DNA of 46,529 nucleotides. Origin: Pseudomonas fontis. GTDB taxonomy: Bacteria > Pseudomonadota > Gammaproteobacteria > Pseudomonadales > Pseudomonadaceae. How positions within the stretch are numbered: the first letter of the stretch is position 1; the number at the start of each line of letters is the position of its first letter. This document shows positions 1 through 7,825 of the stretch, in pieces. A model generated the notes under the pieces. It was not told the origin of the DNA. It did not search any database and saw nothing but the letters and a program-made list of their open reading frames with translations. Both the position numbers and the translations under genes were made by a program. Where the stretch lies: contig NZ_JAMDGY010000018.1 in the NCBI RefSeq assembly GCF_028656955.1, positions 1-46,529 of the forward strand. The letters run 5' to 3'.

Positions 1-39
1 CCATTCGGCCCTACGCTACGCTCCGGGTCCCTTCACTCC

Positions 40-145
40 GGTGCCGTTAAACGGGCCCGCGGACACAAGTTGCTGCGCAACTTGCACGCCTCGCGTCTTC
101 GGCTTACGCCGAAGGGGGCTACGCCCCCGCCCGTTTAACGACACC
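40..145. repeat. Nested inverted-repeat element
   Basis: Outer arms at 40-56 and 129-145 are inverted copies matching at 16 of 17 positions (core CGTTAAACGGGC / GCCCGTTTAACG). Between them lie three further perfect hairpins in a row: 66-73 with 77-84 (CAAGTTGC), 97-103 with 108-114 (CTTCGGC) and 114-119 with 123-128 (GGGGGC). The single strand could fold as a stem closing three side hairpins. I do not recognise the family. No ORF here looks coding. It may be a non-autonomous mobile repeat. Confidence 0.6.
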
Positions 146-242
146 TGCGCTCAGCCTCTGGTAACGGGGCAGGTACATCAAGAACAGATCAAGATCAACG
201 GCACAATTCGCTTCGCTCTTGCTTCGCTCTTGCTTTGCATTT

Positions 243-290
243 GTAGCCGCTGCCGCCAGGCTGCGCTGGAGCCCGTGAGGGCTCCCAAAG
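243..290 (+). repeat. REP half-site
   Basis: Starts with GTAGCCGCTGCCG and AGGCTGCGCT, the same end as the three full doublets at 35788, 39621 and 41560, and carries the same internal GGAGCCC/GGGCTCC hairpin. The matching inverted right end is absent, so this is a single or truncated copy. The rest of 1-333 holds a short tandem repetition of CTTCGCTCTTG near 209-232 and no convincing gene. Confidence 0.65.
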
Positions 291-333
291 TCGGTCGCGT
301 CACCTGGCGCCACGGCACGGTCCGCCGCGCTGT

Positions 334-2130
334 CTAGAGGGCTATCCGCCCACTCTCCCTGCCAGTCACCCAATCCCGCTGCCTACCCCGCACACCCTCA
401 ACCGTCTCCCCCAGCAACTCGGCATACACCGCCGGCGCCGTCGCTCCCTCGGTGCTGATCAGCAACACCCGCGATGCCTCATCCAGCCCCACCTGCGCCT
501 TCATCCGTGGCGAAGCCGCAATGCGCGTCAACCCCGCAAGCCCGGCAACAGCAGACTCACCGGCCACCAGCGGGATATCCCGTTCACTACCCGTCGCCAA
601 TTCGCGCATCGCGGCTACGGCTTCGTCATCGTCAATGGTCATGAAATAATCCACCGCTGGCTGCAAGAAACGCCACGCTAAAGGCGACGTTTGCCCGCAC
701 GCCAAACCAGCCATCAGCGAATCCACCGACCCGGTTGCGCTCACCGCCTTGCCGGCAAGCGCACTTTGCAACAGGCAGTCCGCCTGCACCGGCTCAACCA
801 CAATGAACACTGGCCGACGCGCGCCATACAACTCGCAGAAGTAGCTGACAATTCCCGCCGCCAGCCCACCAACACCGCCTTGCAGTATCACGTGGGTAGG
901 TTTCGCCCCAGCCTCGATGACCTCGGCAGCAATCGCTCCATACCCCTGCATCACGTCCCGTGGGATGTCTTCATAGCCCTCATAGGACGTATCGGACACC
1001 ACCTGCCAACCATGGCTCGACGCAAGCCGCGCGGCCTCGGCGACCGAGTCGTCGTAATTGCCCACAACCCGCACAATCTCTGCCCCAAAGGCGGCGATAG
1101 CCTGCTCTCGCTCCACGCTGACCTTGGCGTGCAGCACGATCACGCAGCGACAGCCAACACTTTGCGCCGCAGCGGCCAACCCTTTGCCATGATTGCCATC
1201 GGTGGCGCTGATCACCGTGAAGTCGCCCAGAGCATCGCGGTATTGCCCGCTCAGCAGGCCATGAGGCTCGAAGTGCTGCTCGGGGAACCGGCGCAGCAGC
1301 AAGCGCACCAGCGCGAAGGGGGCGCCAAGTGCCTTGAAGCTACCCAGTACAGAGCGCTGTGACTCGTCCTTGATCAGCAATTGCGCCACACCCAGGGTCT
1401 GCGCAAGGTCCGCAAGCTCATAGAGCGGCGTAGGTCCTGGATTCAACAGCGGCCAACCAGACAGCCACGCGCGGCTTTGCTCGGCCTTGCCGATATTGAG
1501 AATTGCCTTCAGGTCATCGGGGTAGGGCAGGCGAGTGGCCGAAGGGTTGTTCACCCAGCGGTTCAGTCGGTGCATCACCACATCGAGCAACACCTGCACG
1601 CCCTGAACCAGATGCTCTGCGTCGGTGTGCTCACGCGGGTTGTGGCTGACGCCGCCACGGCTCGGTACAAAGATCATCGCAGCCGGTGCGATGCGCGCCA
1701 GGCGCTGCGTGGTGATACGCACGCCTTCCTCATTGGCAAACGCTGCAACGGTAATGGGCCGCGCCGGTAGCCTGCCGGCATCACGAAATGCCCGCACCAC
1801 CGCCAGCCCCGCCAATACGCCATGGTAACCATCCAGCGCACCGGCATTGACCACGCTGTCGATATGCGAGCCGATCATCAACGGTGCCTGGTCAACCTGG
1901 CCCTGTGCCGCAGGCAAGGTGCCGAAAATATTGCCGATGCGGTCGATGGCCACCTCAAGATCAAGCGCCTTCGTCCACGCGACCAACTGATCGCGGCCGG
2001 CTTTTTTGGCATCAGACAAGGCGCTGCGGGTACGGCCACCGTTCACTGAGTCGCCACCGATTTCACCGAGGGCCTGTAGTTGCTGTAGCAGGGCTGGGCC
2101 GTCGAGCTGTAGTGCGCAGGTAGTACTCAT
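334..2130 (-). CDS. Chimeric ORF: internally deleted M20 amidohydrolase fused to diaminopropionate ammonia-lyase
   Basis: The 598-residue frame has two parts. Residues 1-138 match the start of M20-family Zn amidohydrolases (allantoate/N-carbamoyl amino acid type): GSHIDS (metal His/Asp), GALDGYHG (bridging Asp) and NEEGVR (catalytic Glu). At about residue 138 (near base 1719) it jumps to the family's C-terminal end (FVPSRGGVSHNPREHTD, last metal His). About 230 residues, including the lid/dimerisation domain, are missing. From about residue 186 (Met codon at 1575) it continues as a full-length PLP diaminopropionate ammonia-lyase: GSFKALGA with the PLP lysine near 266, SATDGNHG, GGVGGLAAG. The lyase converts 2,3-diaminopropionate to pyruvate and ammonia in the cytoplasm. 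The hydrolase part is probably inactive; the lyase may be active. It diverges from an Lrp/AsnC regulator, the likely controller. Two separate ancestral genes are likely but cannot be proved here. Confidence 0.75.
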   Translation of the reverse strand: MSTTCALQLDGPALLQQLQALGEIGGDSVNGGRTRSALSDAKKAGRDQLVAWTKALDLEVAIDRIGNIFGTLPAAQGQVDQAPLMIGSHIDSVVNAGALDGYHGVLAGLAVVRAFRDAGRLPARPITVAAFANEEGVRITTQRLARIAPAAMIFVPSRGGVSHNPREHTDAEHLVQGVQVLLDVVMHRLNRWVNNPSATRLPYPDDLKAILNIGKAEQSRAWLSGWPLLNPGPTPLYELADLAQTLGVAQLLIKDESQRSVLGSFKALGAPFALVRLLLRRFPEQHFEPHGLLSGQYRDALGDFTVISATDGNHGKGLAAAAQSVGCRCVIVLHAKVSVEREQAIAAFGAEIVRVVGNYDDSVAEAARLASSHGWQVVSDTSYEGYEDIPRDVMQGYGAIAAEVIEAGAKPTHVILQGGVGGLAAGIVSYFCELYGARRPVFIVVEPVQADCLLQSALAGKAVSATGSVDSLMAGLACGQTSPLAWRFLQPAVDYFMTIDDDEAVAAMRELATGSERDIPLVAGESAVAGLAGLTRIAASPRMKAQVGLDEASRVLLISTEGATAPAVYAELLGETVEGVRGRQRDWVTGRESGRIAL

Positions 2131-2166
2131 CAGATGCTCCAGAGCAGGAATGAGTAAATGCTATTA

Positions 2167-2177
2167 CGCACAGTGCG
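2167..2177. promoter_or_regulatory. Short palindrome in the divergent promoter
   Basis: CGCACAGTGCG has 5-bp perfect arms around one base. It lies 37 bases upstream of the chimeric ORF start and next to the larger palindrome at 2202. It could be part of a regulator site; too short to be sure. Confidence 0.3.
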
Positions 2178-2201
2178 CATTAATTTCTTGTTGTTTGCCG
2201 A

Positions 2202-2224
2202 TTTATGCAATTTCATTGCATAAA
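2202..2224. promoter_or_regulatory. Probable Lrp/AsnC operator
   Basis: A perfect inverted repeat with 10-bp arms (TTTATGCAAT, then TTC, then ATTGCATAAA). It lies between the divergent lyase ORF and the Lrp-type regulator gene, 27 bases before the regulator's ATG. Lrp/AsnC proteins usually bind such AT-rich dyads and control themselves and a divergent target, so it is the best candidate operator. The half-site TTTATGCA recurs in the palindrome at 40533. Confidence 0.65.
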
Positions 2225-2251
2225 TCCAGTTATTCACTCAGGTTGGTTGCC

Positions 2252-2716
2252 ATGAGCCTCGACAGTTTCGATCGTGCCCTGCTAGACGCCGTACAGCGAG
2301 ATGCCACCACCGCACAGCATGCCTTGGGTGAACAGGTGAACCTGTCGTCTGCGGCGGTCAATCGGCGCCTGAAAAAACTTACGGCTGACGGCGTCATTCG
2401 CAAGACCGTTGCCCTGGTCGATCCGGCCAGTGTCGGCTACAGCCTCACGGTGATCACTGAAGTGCAGGTGGAGAACGAACGCCTCGATCTGCTGGACGCC
2501 ATGAAGCGAACGTTCATGGCCTGCCCACAAGTACAACAGTGTTACTACGTAGCGGGGGAATATGACTTTGTGTTGATCATGCAGGTGAAACACATGGAGC
2601 AATACACCGAGCTTACGCGCGCGCTGTTTTTCGAGAGCAACAACGTCAAGCGTTTCAACACACTGGTGTCGATGAGCAATCTGAAAGTCGGGCTGGAGGT
2701 GCCGCTCCTGGCTTGA
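2252..2716 (+). CDS. Lrp/AsnC-family transcriptional regulator
   Basis: A 154-residue protein of the usual Lrp/AsnC length. The N-terminal part (about residues 1-60) is a winged helix-turn-helix beginning LDSFDRALLDAVQRD, with the typical SSAAVNRRLKKL recognition helix followed by DGVIRK. The C-terminal part is the RAM ligand-binding/oligomerisation domain (PQVQQCYYVAGEYDFVL). The ATG at 2252 is chosen because the family motif begins directly after it; an upstream in-frame start would add about 80 residues read from the promoter. It is divergent from the diaminopropionate ammonia-lyase ORF and probably senses an amino acid related to that substrate. The ligand is not known. Confidence 0.9.
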   Translation: MSLDSFDRALLDAVQRDATTAQHALGEQVNLSSAAVNRRLKKLTADGVIRKTVALVDPASVGYSLTVITEVQVENERLDLLDAMKRTFMACPQVQQCYYVAGEYDFVLIMQVKHMEQYTELTRALFFESNNVKRFNTLVSMSNLKVGLEVPLLA

Positions 2717-2761
2717 TCCGTCGCTGCATCTGACAGTGTGTCGGGCCTGGGAAGAAACTGA

Positions 2762-2777
2762 ATAGAATAAATTCTAT
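2762..2777. promoter_or_regulatory. 16-bp palindrome ATAGAATAAATTCTAT
   Basis: Perfect 7-bp arms (ATAGAAT / ATTCTAT) with AA between, 225 bases before the BvgA-like start at 3002. A near-identical 16-mer lies at 8819-8834, and degraded copies lie before the fimbrial operon (18295, 18401). Inverted heptads are typical of BvgA/NarL-type response-regulator sites, so I infer a binding site of one of the local regulators. Confidence 0.55.
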
Positions 2778-2794
2778 GCTATTGACCCAGCATA

Positions 2795-2802
2795 TTCCTA
2801 CA
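2795..2802 (+). promoter_or_regulatory. TTCCTACA octamer (EvgA-box half-site)
   Basis: The first of four exact copies of TTCCTACA/TGTAGGAA that I see in the regulator cluster (others at 8610, 8979 and 10554). The sequence is identical to one arm of the E. coli EvgA box. It lies 18 bases after the 2762 palindrome. Confidence 0.4.
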
Positions 2803-3001
2803 TACTGATTCCCGTGGATGTCGGCGAACTACCGCGATAGTGCGTCAGAAAAATGCTATTCAACGTTGCCCTGCGTGGGGCCATGTTCGGTGCTGCTTGG
2901 CCCTGGTGGCTGATGCATGCTCCCGACGGTTCAGGCATCCGTGATGCGTTCTGGTCTTTCGCAGTCGATTACCAGGTTGGATGGTGTGCCCAGGGGGCTT
3001 T

Positions 3002-3631
3002 ATGAAAGTGTTGGTAGTGGACGATCACCCGTTCATACGCAGGGCGGTAAAGTCCTCTTTGCTGGACGATGGTGTGGATGAAGTCTTCGAGGCGGATAAC
3101 GGTGTAGATGCCATCCAGTGGGCCCTGCAACATGAGCCAGACTTGATCATCCTGGATGTTTTCCTGCCCAGGCTGGATGGCCTGGAAGTTATCAAGCGCC
3201 TGCGCGAGCGTGGCTCCTGCGCGAAAATCCTGATGTTGACTGGCGGCAGCGGTGCAGGCCTAGGCGACCTGCCTGTGCGTTGCCTGCAAGCCGGTGCCGC
3301 AGGTTTCATTTCCAAAACCGATGATTTCGACGAGTTGGGCAGGGCGGTCGATGTGATCATGTCGGGGTACAGCTACTATCCCAAGATCGTGCTGCATGCC
3401 TCGTCGGGGGGCGATATTCAGGCTGACGAAAAACAGCGCCTGAAGTCCCTGTCCAATCGTGAGCGCATGGTGTTGCACGCGCTGGTCAAGGGCGCGAACA
3501 ATGTGGAAATAGGTGAAACCATGCACATCAGCAACAAAACGGTCAGCACCTACAAGTCGCGCATTCTGGAAAAACTCAGCCAAAAGACCCTGGTTGACCT
3601 GATCGACTTCGTCAAACGCAATGAGCATTGA
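3002..3631 (+). CDS. BvgA-like response regulator (REC + LuxR HTH)
   Basis: A 209-residue cytoplasmic regulator. The receiver domain (about 1-120) has the acidic pair D7/D8 (LVVDDHP), the phosphorylated Asp at D52 (ILDVFLPRLDG), the Thr in MLTGG and the Lys in FISKTDD. The C-terminal LuxR/NarL-type helix-turn-helix begins LSNRERMVLHALVKG and includes NKTVSTYKSRILEKL. The ATG at 3002 is chosen because the receiver starts exactly there; an upstream in-frame start at 2981 adds seven unrelated residues. The stop codon abuts the start of the BvgS-like kinase, so the two are one operon and the likely cognate pair. A perfect 16-bp palindrome and a TTCCTACA octamer lie upstream, suggesting autoregulation. 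Confidence 0.9.
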   Translation: MKVLVVDDHPFIRRAVKSSLLDDGVDEVFEADNGVDAIQWALQHEPDLIILDVFLPRLDGLEVIKRLRERGSCAKILMLTGGSGAGLGDLPVRCLQAGAAGFISKTDDFDELGRAVDVIMSGYSYYPKIVLHASSGGDIQADEKQRLKSLSNRERMVLHALVKGANNVEIGETMHISNKTVSTYKSRILEKLSQKTLVDLIDFVKRNEH

Positions 3632-6600
3632 ATGATCAAGCGCTCTGCGGTGTTGCTGCGGGTATTGATCCTGCTCGTGCTCGGCGCTGCTACCCCTGCG
3701 CACGCCACTGGCGAAGCCCTGGCTTTGCTGGGGCGTTCAAGTGCCGAGGGCTTGCACCTGCAGCTCAGCGAGCCCGACCGGCAGTGGCTCAAGGACAAGA
3801 AAGTATTGGTACTCGGCGTGTCGGCACCCGATTACCCGCCCTTTGAAATCACCAACGACGAGAAGACACTGGAAGGCCTGACGGCAGACTATGTGAACTT
3901 GCTGGGGCAGTTGTTGAAGGTGCAGATCAGCATTCGCCGTTATCCATCCCGTGATGACGTACTTGATGCCCTGCGCAACCATGAGATCGACCTGCTGGGC
4001 ACTGCCAACGACTTCGATGGCGGACAAAGAGGCATCGCGCTGTCCAGGGCCTACGCCGAGGATCAACCGACCGTCATCACCCGCAGCGGGGAGGGCTTGC
4101 GCCTTGATCCCGCACTCAGCGGCAAGAAGATCGCGATGCTCTACCACTACTTGCCGGCCGACAGTGTCAGCGCGTATTACCCGCAAGCAGAGGTCAAACT
4201 CTATGACTCGCTACTGAGTGCAATCAGCGCCGTGTCCTTTGGCGAAGCGGATGTGTATATCGGCGACTCGATCAGCGCCAGTTACCTTATTAATCAGAAC
4301 TATCTGAACAACGTTCAGCTCTCCGATTTTTCGCGCCTGGAAGTCGGCAACTTTGCCTTTGCCGTTGCTGCTGACAATCAACGCTTGCTGCGCAGCGTTA
4401 ACGCGGCGCTTGAAACCATCCCGGTCGGTGAACGCATGACCATTCTGCGGCGCTGGGGTGGCGGCACAACCGGTATGCCGGTGCAGACTCGATTGCAGTT
4501 GAGTGATGCGGAGCAGAAATGGCTGGAGCAGCATCCGAAAGTCAGGGTGGGTATCAACCGCAACCTGATGCCGCTGTCCTTTTTCAATGAAAACGGACGC
4601 TTCAGCGGCATCAGTGCCGACTTGCTGTCCAAAGTCAGCCTGCGCACCGGGCTGAAGTTCGAAGCGGTACCCGCCGCCTCGGTGGGCGAGTTGCAGGAGC
4701 TGCTCAAGGACGGGCAGGTGGATATGCTGGGGGCCTTCGTGCCGAACGAGGCCCGGCAGGCGAACCTGCTGTTTACCCGGCCCTATCTGATCAGCCCGTT
4801 TGTGCTGGTGACGCGCACCGGAGCGCGTGAACCCACCGGCTTGGCGATGCTTTCAGGCAAGACGCTGGCGCTGGCACGCGGCTCGGTACTGTATGAATAC
4901 GTAAAAAGCCGCTTTCCGGATATCCAGCTGGTGGCAGCGGAAAACACCCCGGAGTCTGTCCGCCTGGTTGCCAGTGGCCAGGTAGACGCGGCCTCAACCT
5001 CGCTGATCAGCCTGGGCTACATGATTGCCCACGAGTACGAAGGCACGCTGCGCATCAATGGCACCGTCGGCTCGATACCCGCGCGTTTCGCCCTGGCCAC
5101 GCCGCGCAATCAGCCTGAACTGTATTCCATTCTGGACAAGGCACTGCTGAGCATCCCGCCCGAGGAGATGGACGAGCTGATCCGCCGCTGGCGCGGGGAC
5201 TTTGTCGTCGAGAGCAGCTACTGGGTCAGCCACCGGTCCACGGTCATCAAGGGCTTTGCCGTCGCCGCGATCGCCTTGCTGCTTGCGCTGTTGTGGGTCG
5301 CTTATTTGCGCGGCATGATCCGCAAGCGCGAGGCCATCCAGCGTGCCTTGAATGACCAGATGGAGTTTATGCGCGTGCTGGTGGACGGTACGCCGCACCC
5401 CATCTATGTGCGCGACCGGCAAGGGCGGCTATTGAGCTGCAATCACGCCTACCTGGAAGTGTTTGGTGTGCAGCGCGACCAGGTAGTCGGGCGTACGGTA
5501 CTGAATGTCGAGGCGCTCGACAGCATCCCTGAGGCCCAGCATTACCATGACGACTACATGAAGGTCATGGAACTGGGCCTGCCGCGGATCACCGACCGCA
5601 AGCTGACCTTGCCCAACCGCAAGGTGCTGACCATCTACCACTGGATGCTGCCCTACCGTGATGGCGCGGGGGAGGTCGTCGGGATGATTGCCGGCTGGGT
5701 GGATGTCAGCGAGCGTCAACGCCTGGTCGAGCAACTGCAAGTTGCCAAGAACCAGGCCGATGACGCCAACCGGGCGAAAACCACCTTCCTCGCCACCATG
5801 AGCCACGAGATCCGCACACCGATGAACGCCGTGCTCGGCATGCTCGAACTGGCGATGAAAAAGGCCGAGCAGGGCATGCTCGATCAGCTGGCCATTCAAG
5901 TCGCTTCGGAAGCGGCCCAAGGGATGCTTGAGCTGATTGGCGACATTCTCGATGTGGCCAGAATCGAGTCGGGCAAGCTGACCCTGAGCCCGGTACGCGG
6001 CAATCTTGCGCAACTGGCGCAGTCCACGTCACGCATGTTCGAAGGGCTGGCACGGGAGAAGCGCCTGGTGTTGATGCGTGACATCGACCCGGCCACGGAT
6101 CTGGACGTGCTCATCGACCCCTTGCGCCTCAAGCAGATCGTTTCAAACCTGCTCGGCAATGCGATCAAGTTCACCAGCAGCGGCAGCGTCAAGCTTGTGC
6201 TTCAGCGCCTGCCTTGTGCGAACCCGCTACGGCTGCGCATTCGCCTGGCAGTGGAAGACAGTGGCTGCGGTATTTCCCAGGCGGACCAATTGCGCCTTGC
6301 CCAGCCGTTTTCCCAGGCCAGCAACAATGAGATTTCCGCTCGCGCCGGCTCGGGGTTGGGGCTCTATATCAGCCGCACCCTGTGCGAAATGATGGGCGGC
6401 ACCTTCGAATTGCGCAGTGTGCTGGGGGAGGGGACACAGGTATCGGTCGAGCTGGAGGTAGCGGTGTTGGCCGCCGAGCTTGATGCCTTCAAGCAAACCC
6501 CAGCGCCGTTGAAGCAGGCCAGGGCTCTTCGTATCCTGGTCGTCGATGATTACCCTGCCAACCGGCTGCTGCTCACGCAACAGCTCAACTACCTGGGACA

Positions 6601-7270
6601 CAAGGTGGTCAATGCGGTGGATGGGGAGCAGGGCTTCAAGCAATGGAGCAAGCGCGGGCCGTTCGATGTGGTGATCACGGACTGCAACATGCCGGTGATG
6701 AATGGCTATGAGCTAGCCAAGGCCATTCGCCGGGCCGAGCAGGCCAGTGCTGCGGCCAATTGCAAGATCCTTGGCTTCACCGCCAATGCCCAGTCTGAAG
6801 AGCGCTTGCGTTGCCGCCAGGCCGGCATGAACGACTGCCTGTTCAAACCCATCAATATCCAGGAGCTTGCAGCGCAATTTGCCGAGCTGGCGCTGGATGA
6901 AGTTCAAAACCATGCAATTGCGCCTGTCGAGGCAGGCGGTATTGACCTGTCGAACCTGAAACTCAGCCAGTCCGGCGACCCGGGTGCGGTGCAGGCGTTG
7001 TTGGAGAGCCTTCTGGTCAGTGTTGAGGAAGACCTGAACACATTGGCCATCTTGGCCGTTCAGGATGACCGGACTGCACTGGCCGGCCTTGCCCACCGGA
7101 TCAAGGGCGGCGCGGGTATCGTCAAGCACAGCGCATTGATACTGGCCTGTTCCCGCCTGGAGGTTGAGTGCGCCGCGCGCAACAACGACCTCGAACTGGC
7201 GAACAGCGTGGAACAGCTGCGCCAATGCATGCACCATTTCGAAGAGGCGCTGCTCAACGCCGTTCAGTAG
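3632..7270 (+). CDS. BvgS-like hybrid sensor histidine kinase
   Basis: The 1212 residues have full BvgS architecture. In order: a signal peptide (about 1-27); two tandem periplasmic solute-binding (Venus flytrap, SBP_bac_3) domains at about 45-275 and 290-520; a membrane segment at about 538-560; a PAS domain (about 575-700); HisKA with phospho-His H725 (MSHEIRTPMN); a HATPase with N-box N843, VEDSGCGI and GSGLGL; a receiver with D972/D973 and phospho-Asp D1017 (ITDCNMPVMNGYE); and a C-terminal HPt domain with H1155 (LAHRIKGGAG). All phosphorelay residues are present, so it should be active. It sits in the inner membrane and passes phosphate to the upstream BvgA-like partner and perhaps to the other regulators nearby. 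Relatives control virulence (BvgS), acid and drug resistance (EvgS) or Cup fimbriae (RocS). The signal is unknown. Its 3' end overlaps the convergent transglycosylase gene by 7 bases. Confidence 0.93.
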   Translation: MIKRSAVLLRVLILLVLGAATPAHATGEALALLGRSSAEGLHLQLSEPDRQWLKDKKVLVLGVSAPDYPPFEITNDEKTLEGLTADYVNLLGQLLKVQISIRRYPSRDDVLDALRNHEIDLLGTANDFDGGQRGIALSRAYAEDQPTVITRSGEGLRLDPALSGKKIAMLYHYLPADSVSAYYPQAEVKLYDSLLSAISAVSFGEADVYIGDSISASYLINQNYLNNVQLSDFSRLEVGNFAFAVAADNQRLLRSVNAALETIPVGERMTILRRWGGGTTGMPVQTRLQLSDAEQKWLEQHPKVRVGINRNLMPLSFFNENGRFSGISADLLSKVSLRTGLKFEAVPAASVGELQELLKDGQVDMLGAFVPNEARQANLLFTRPYLISPFVLVTRTGAREPTGLAMLSGKTLALARGSVLYEYVKSRFPDIQLVAAENTPESVRLVASGQVDAASTSLISLGYMIAHEYEGTLRINGTVGSIPARFALATPRNQPELYSILDKALLSIPPEEMDELIRRWRGDFVVESSYWVSHRSTVIKGFAVAAIALLLALLWVAYLRGMIRKREAIQRALNDQMEFMRVLVDGTPHPIYVRDRQGRLLSCNHAYLEVFGVQRDQVVGRTVLNVEALDSIPEAQHYHDDYMKVMELGLPRITDRKLTLPNRKVLTIYHWMLPYRDGAGEVVGMIAGWVDVSERQRLVEQLQVAKNQADDANRAKTTFLATMSHEIRTPMNAVLGMLELAMKKAEQGMLDQLAIQVASEAAQGMLELIGDILDVARIESGKLTLSPVRGNLAQLAQSTSRMFEGLAREKRLVLMRDIDPATDLDVLIDPLRLKQIVSNLLGNAIKFTSSGSVKLVLQRLPCANPLRLRIRLAVEDSGCGISQADQLRLAQPFSQASNNEISARAGSGLGLYISRTLCEMMGGTFELRSVLGEGTQVSVELEVAVLAAELDAFKQTPAPLKQARALRILVVDDYPANRLLLTQQLNYLGHKVVNAVDGEQGFKQWSKRGPFDVVITDCNMPVMNGYELAKAIRRAEQASAAANCKILGFTANAQSEERLRCRQAGMNDCLFKPINIQELAAQFAELALDEVQNHAIAPVEAGGIDLSNLKLSQSGDPGAVQALLESLLVSVEEDLNTLAILAVQDDRTALAGLAHRIKGGAGIVKHSALILACSRLEVECAARNNDLELANSVEQLRQCMHHFEEALLNAVQ

Positions 7271-7803
7271 CCTTCCAGCGCCAGGCGTTGCTCGGGGTAG
7301 TCTTGGCGGTTGAGGCTGTTGTAGCGCTGGAGCACGCCCTTCACGTAGCGCCGCGTTTCGTTGTAGGGCGGTATGGCGTAGCCATGGCGGATCACTGCGT
7401 TCTCACCAGCGTTGTAGGCGGCTAGCATCAGCGGCAGGTTGCCCTCGAACTTGCGGTTGAGATAGTCGAGAAAGCGTATGCCGGCGAGCAGGTTGCTGAA
7501 GGGGTCTTCCAGCATTTGCGCGATGGGCGTCGACGCCGAGGGTGTTACCCCGAAGCGCCTGGCAGTGTCCGGAATCACCTGCATCAGGCCTATGGCGTTC
7601 TTGTTTGAACGCGCCTTGGGGCGAAAGCCCGACTCGGTGTGGATGATCGCCTTGACCAGCAGTGGGTCGACATCGTAAGCCAGGCTGAGGGTGGCGATCA
7701 TGTCGTTGAAACGCTCGTGATCGACGGGTGCTTTGGCATGCACATGAGTGTGCATGCACCCGCATGCCAGCAATAGCATGGCAATGGCTTTGAGGGGCTT
7801 CAT
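7264..7803 (-). CDS. Lytic transglycosylase (SLT domain), probable lipoprotein
   Basis: A 179-residue soluble lytic transglycosylase-like protein that should cleave the MurNAc-GlcNAc bond of peptidoglycan in the periplasm. The SLT domain starts at about residue 32. The catalytic Glu is E57 in HTESGFRPKA, followed by NAIGLMQVIPDTARRFG and AAYNAGENAV. The start at 7803 places a signal sequence with an LLAC lipobox (Cys14) at the N terminus; an in-frame ATG at 7818 would add five residues. It follows an RcsB-like gene by 22 bases on the same strand, so the two are probably co-transcribed, and it converges on the kinase gene. Small transglycosylases often accompany envelope-spanning machines, so local wall opening for fimbriae or secretion is possible but inferred. 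Confidence 0.85.
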   Translation of the reverse strand: MKPLKAIAMLLLACGCMHTHVHAKAPVDHERFNDMIATLSLAYDVDPLLVKAIIHTESGFRPKARSNKNAIGLMQVIPDTARRFGVTPSASTPIAQMLEDPFSNLLAGIRFLDYLNRKFEGNLPLMLAAYNAGENAVIRHGYAIPPYNETRRYVKGVLQRYNSLNRQDYPEQRLALEGY

Positions 7804-7825
7804 TGGCGGCGTGACCACATTCTAT

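Noticed and set aside
691..1770. Long plus-strand frames opposite the chimeric lyase ORF
   Set aside because: They are antisense shadows of a clearly conserved protein in high-GC DNA; their translations show no domains.
7810..7825. ATTCTAT near 7819 as a further copy of the 16-bp palindrome
   Set aside because: The left half is absent, and it lies between two genes on the same strand with a 22-base gap, so it is probably chance.
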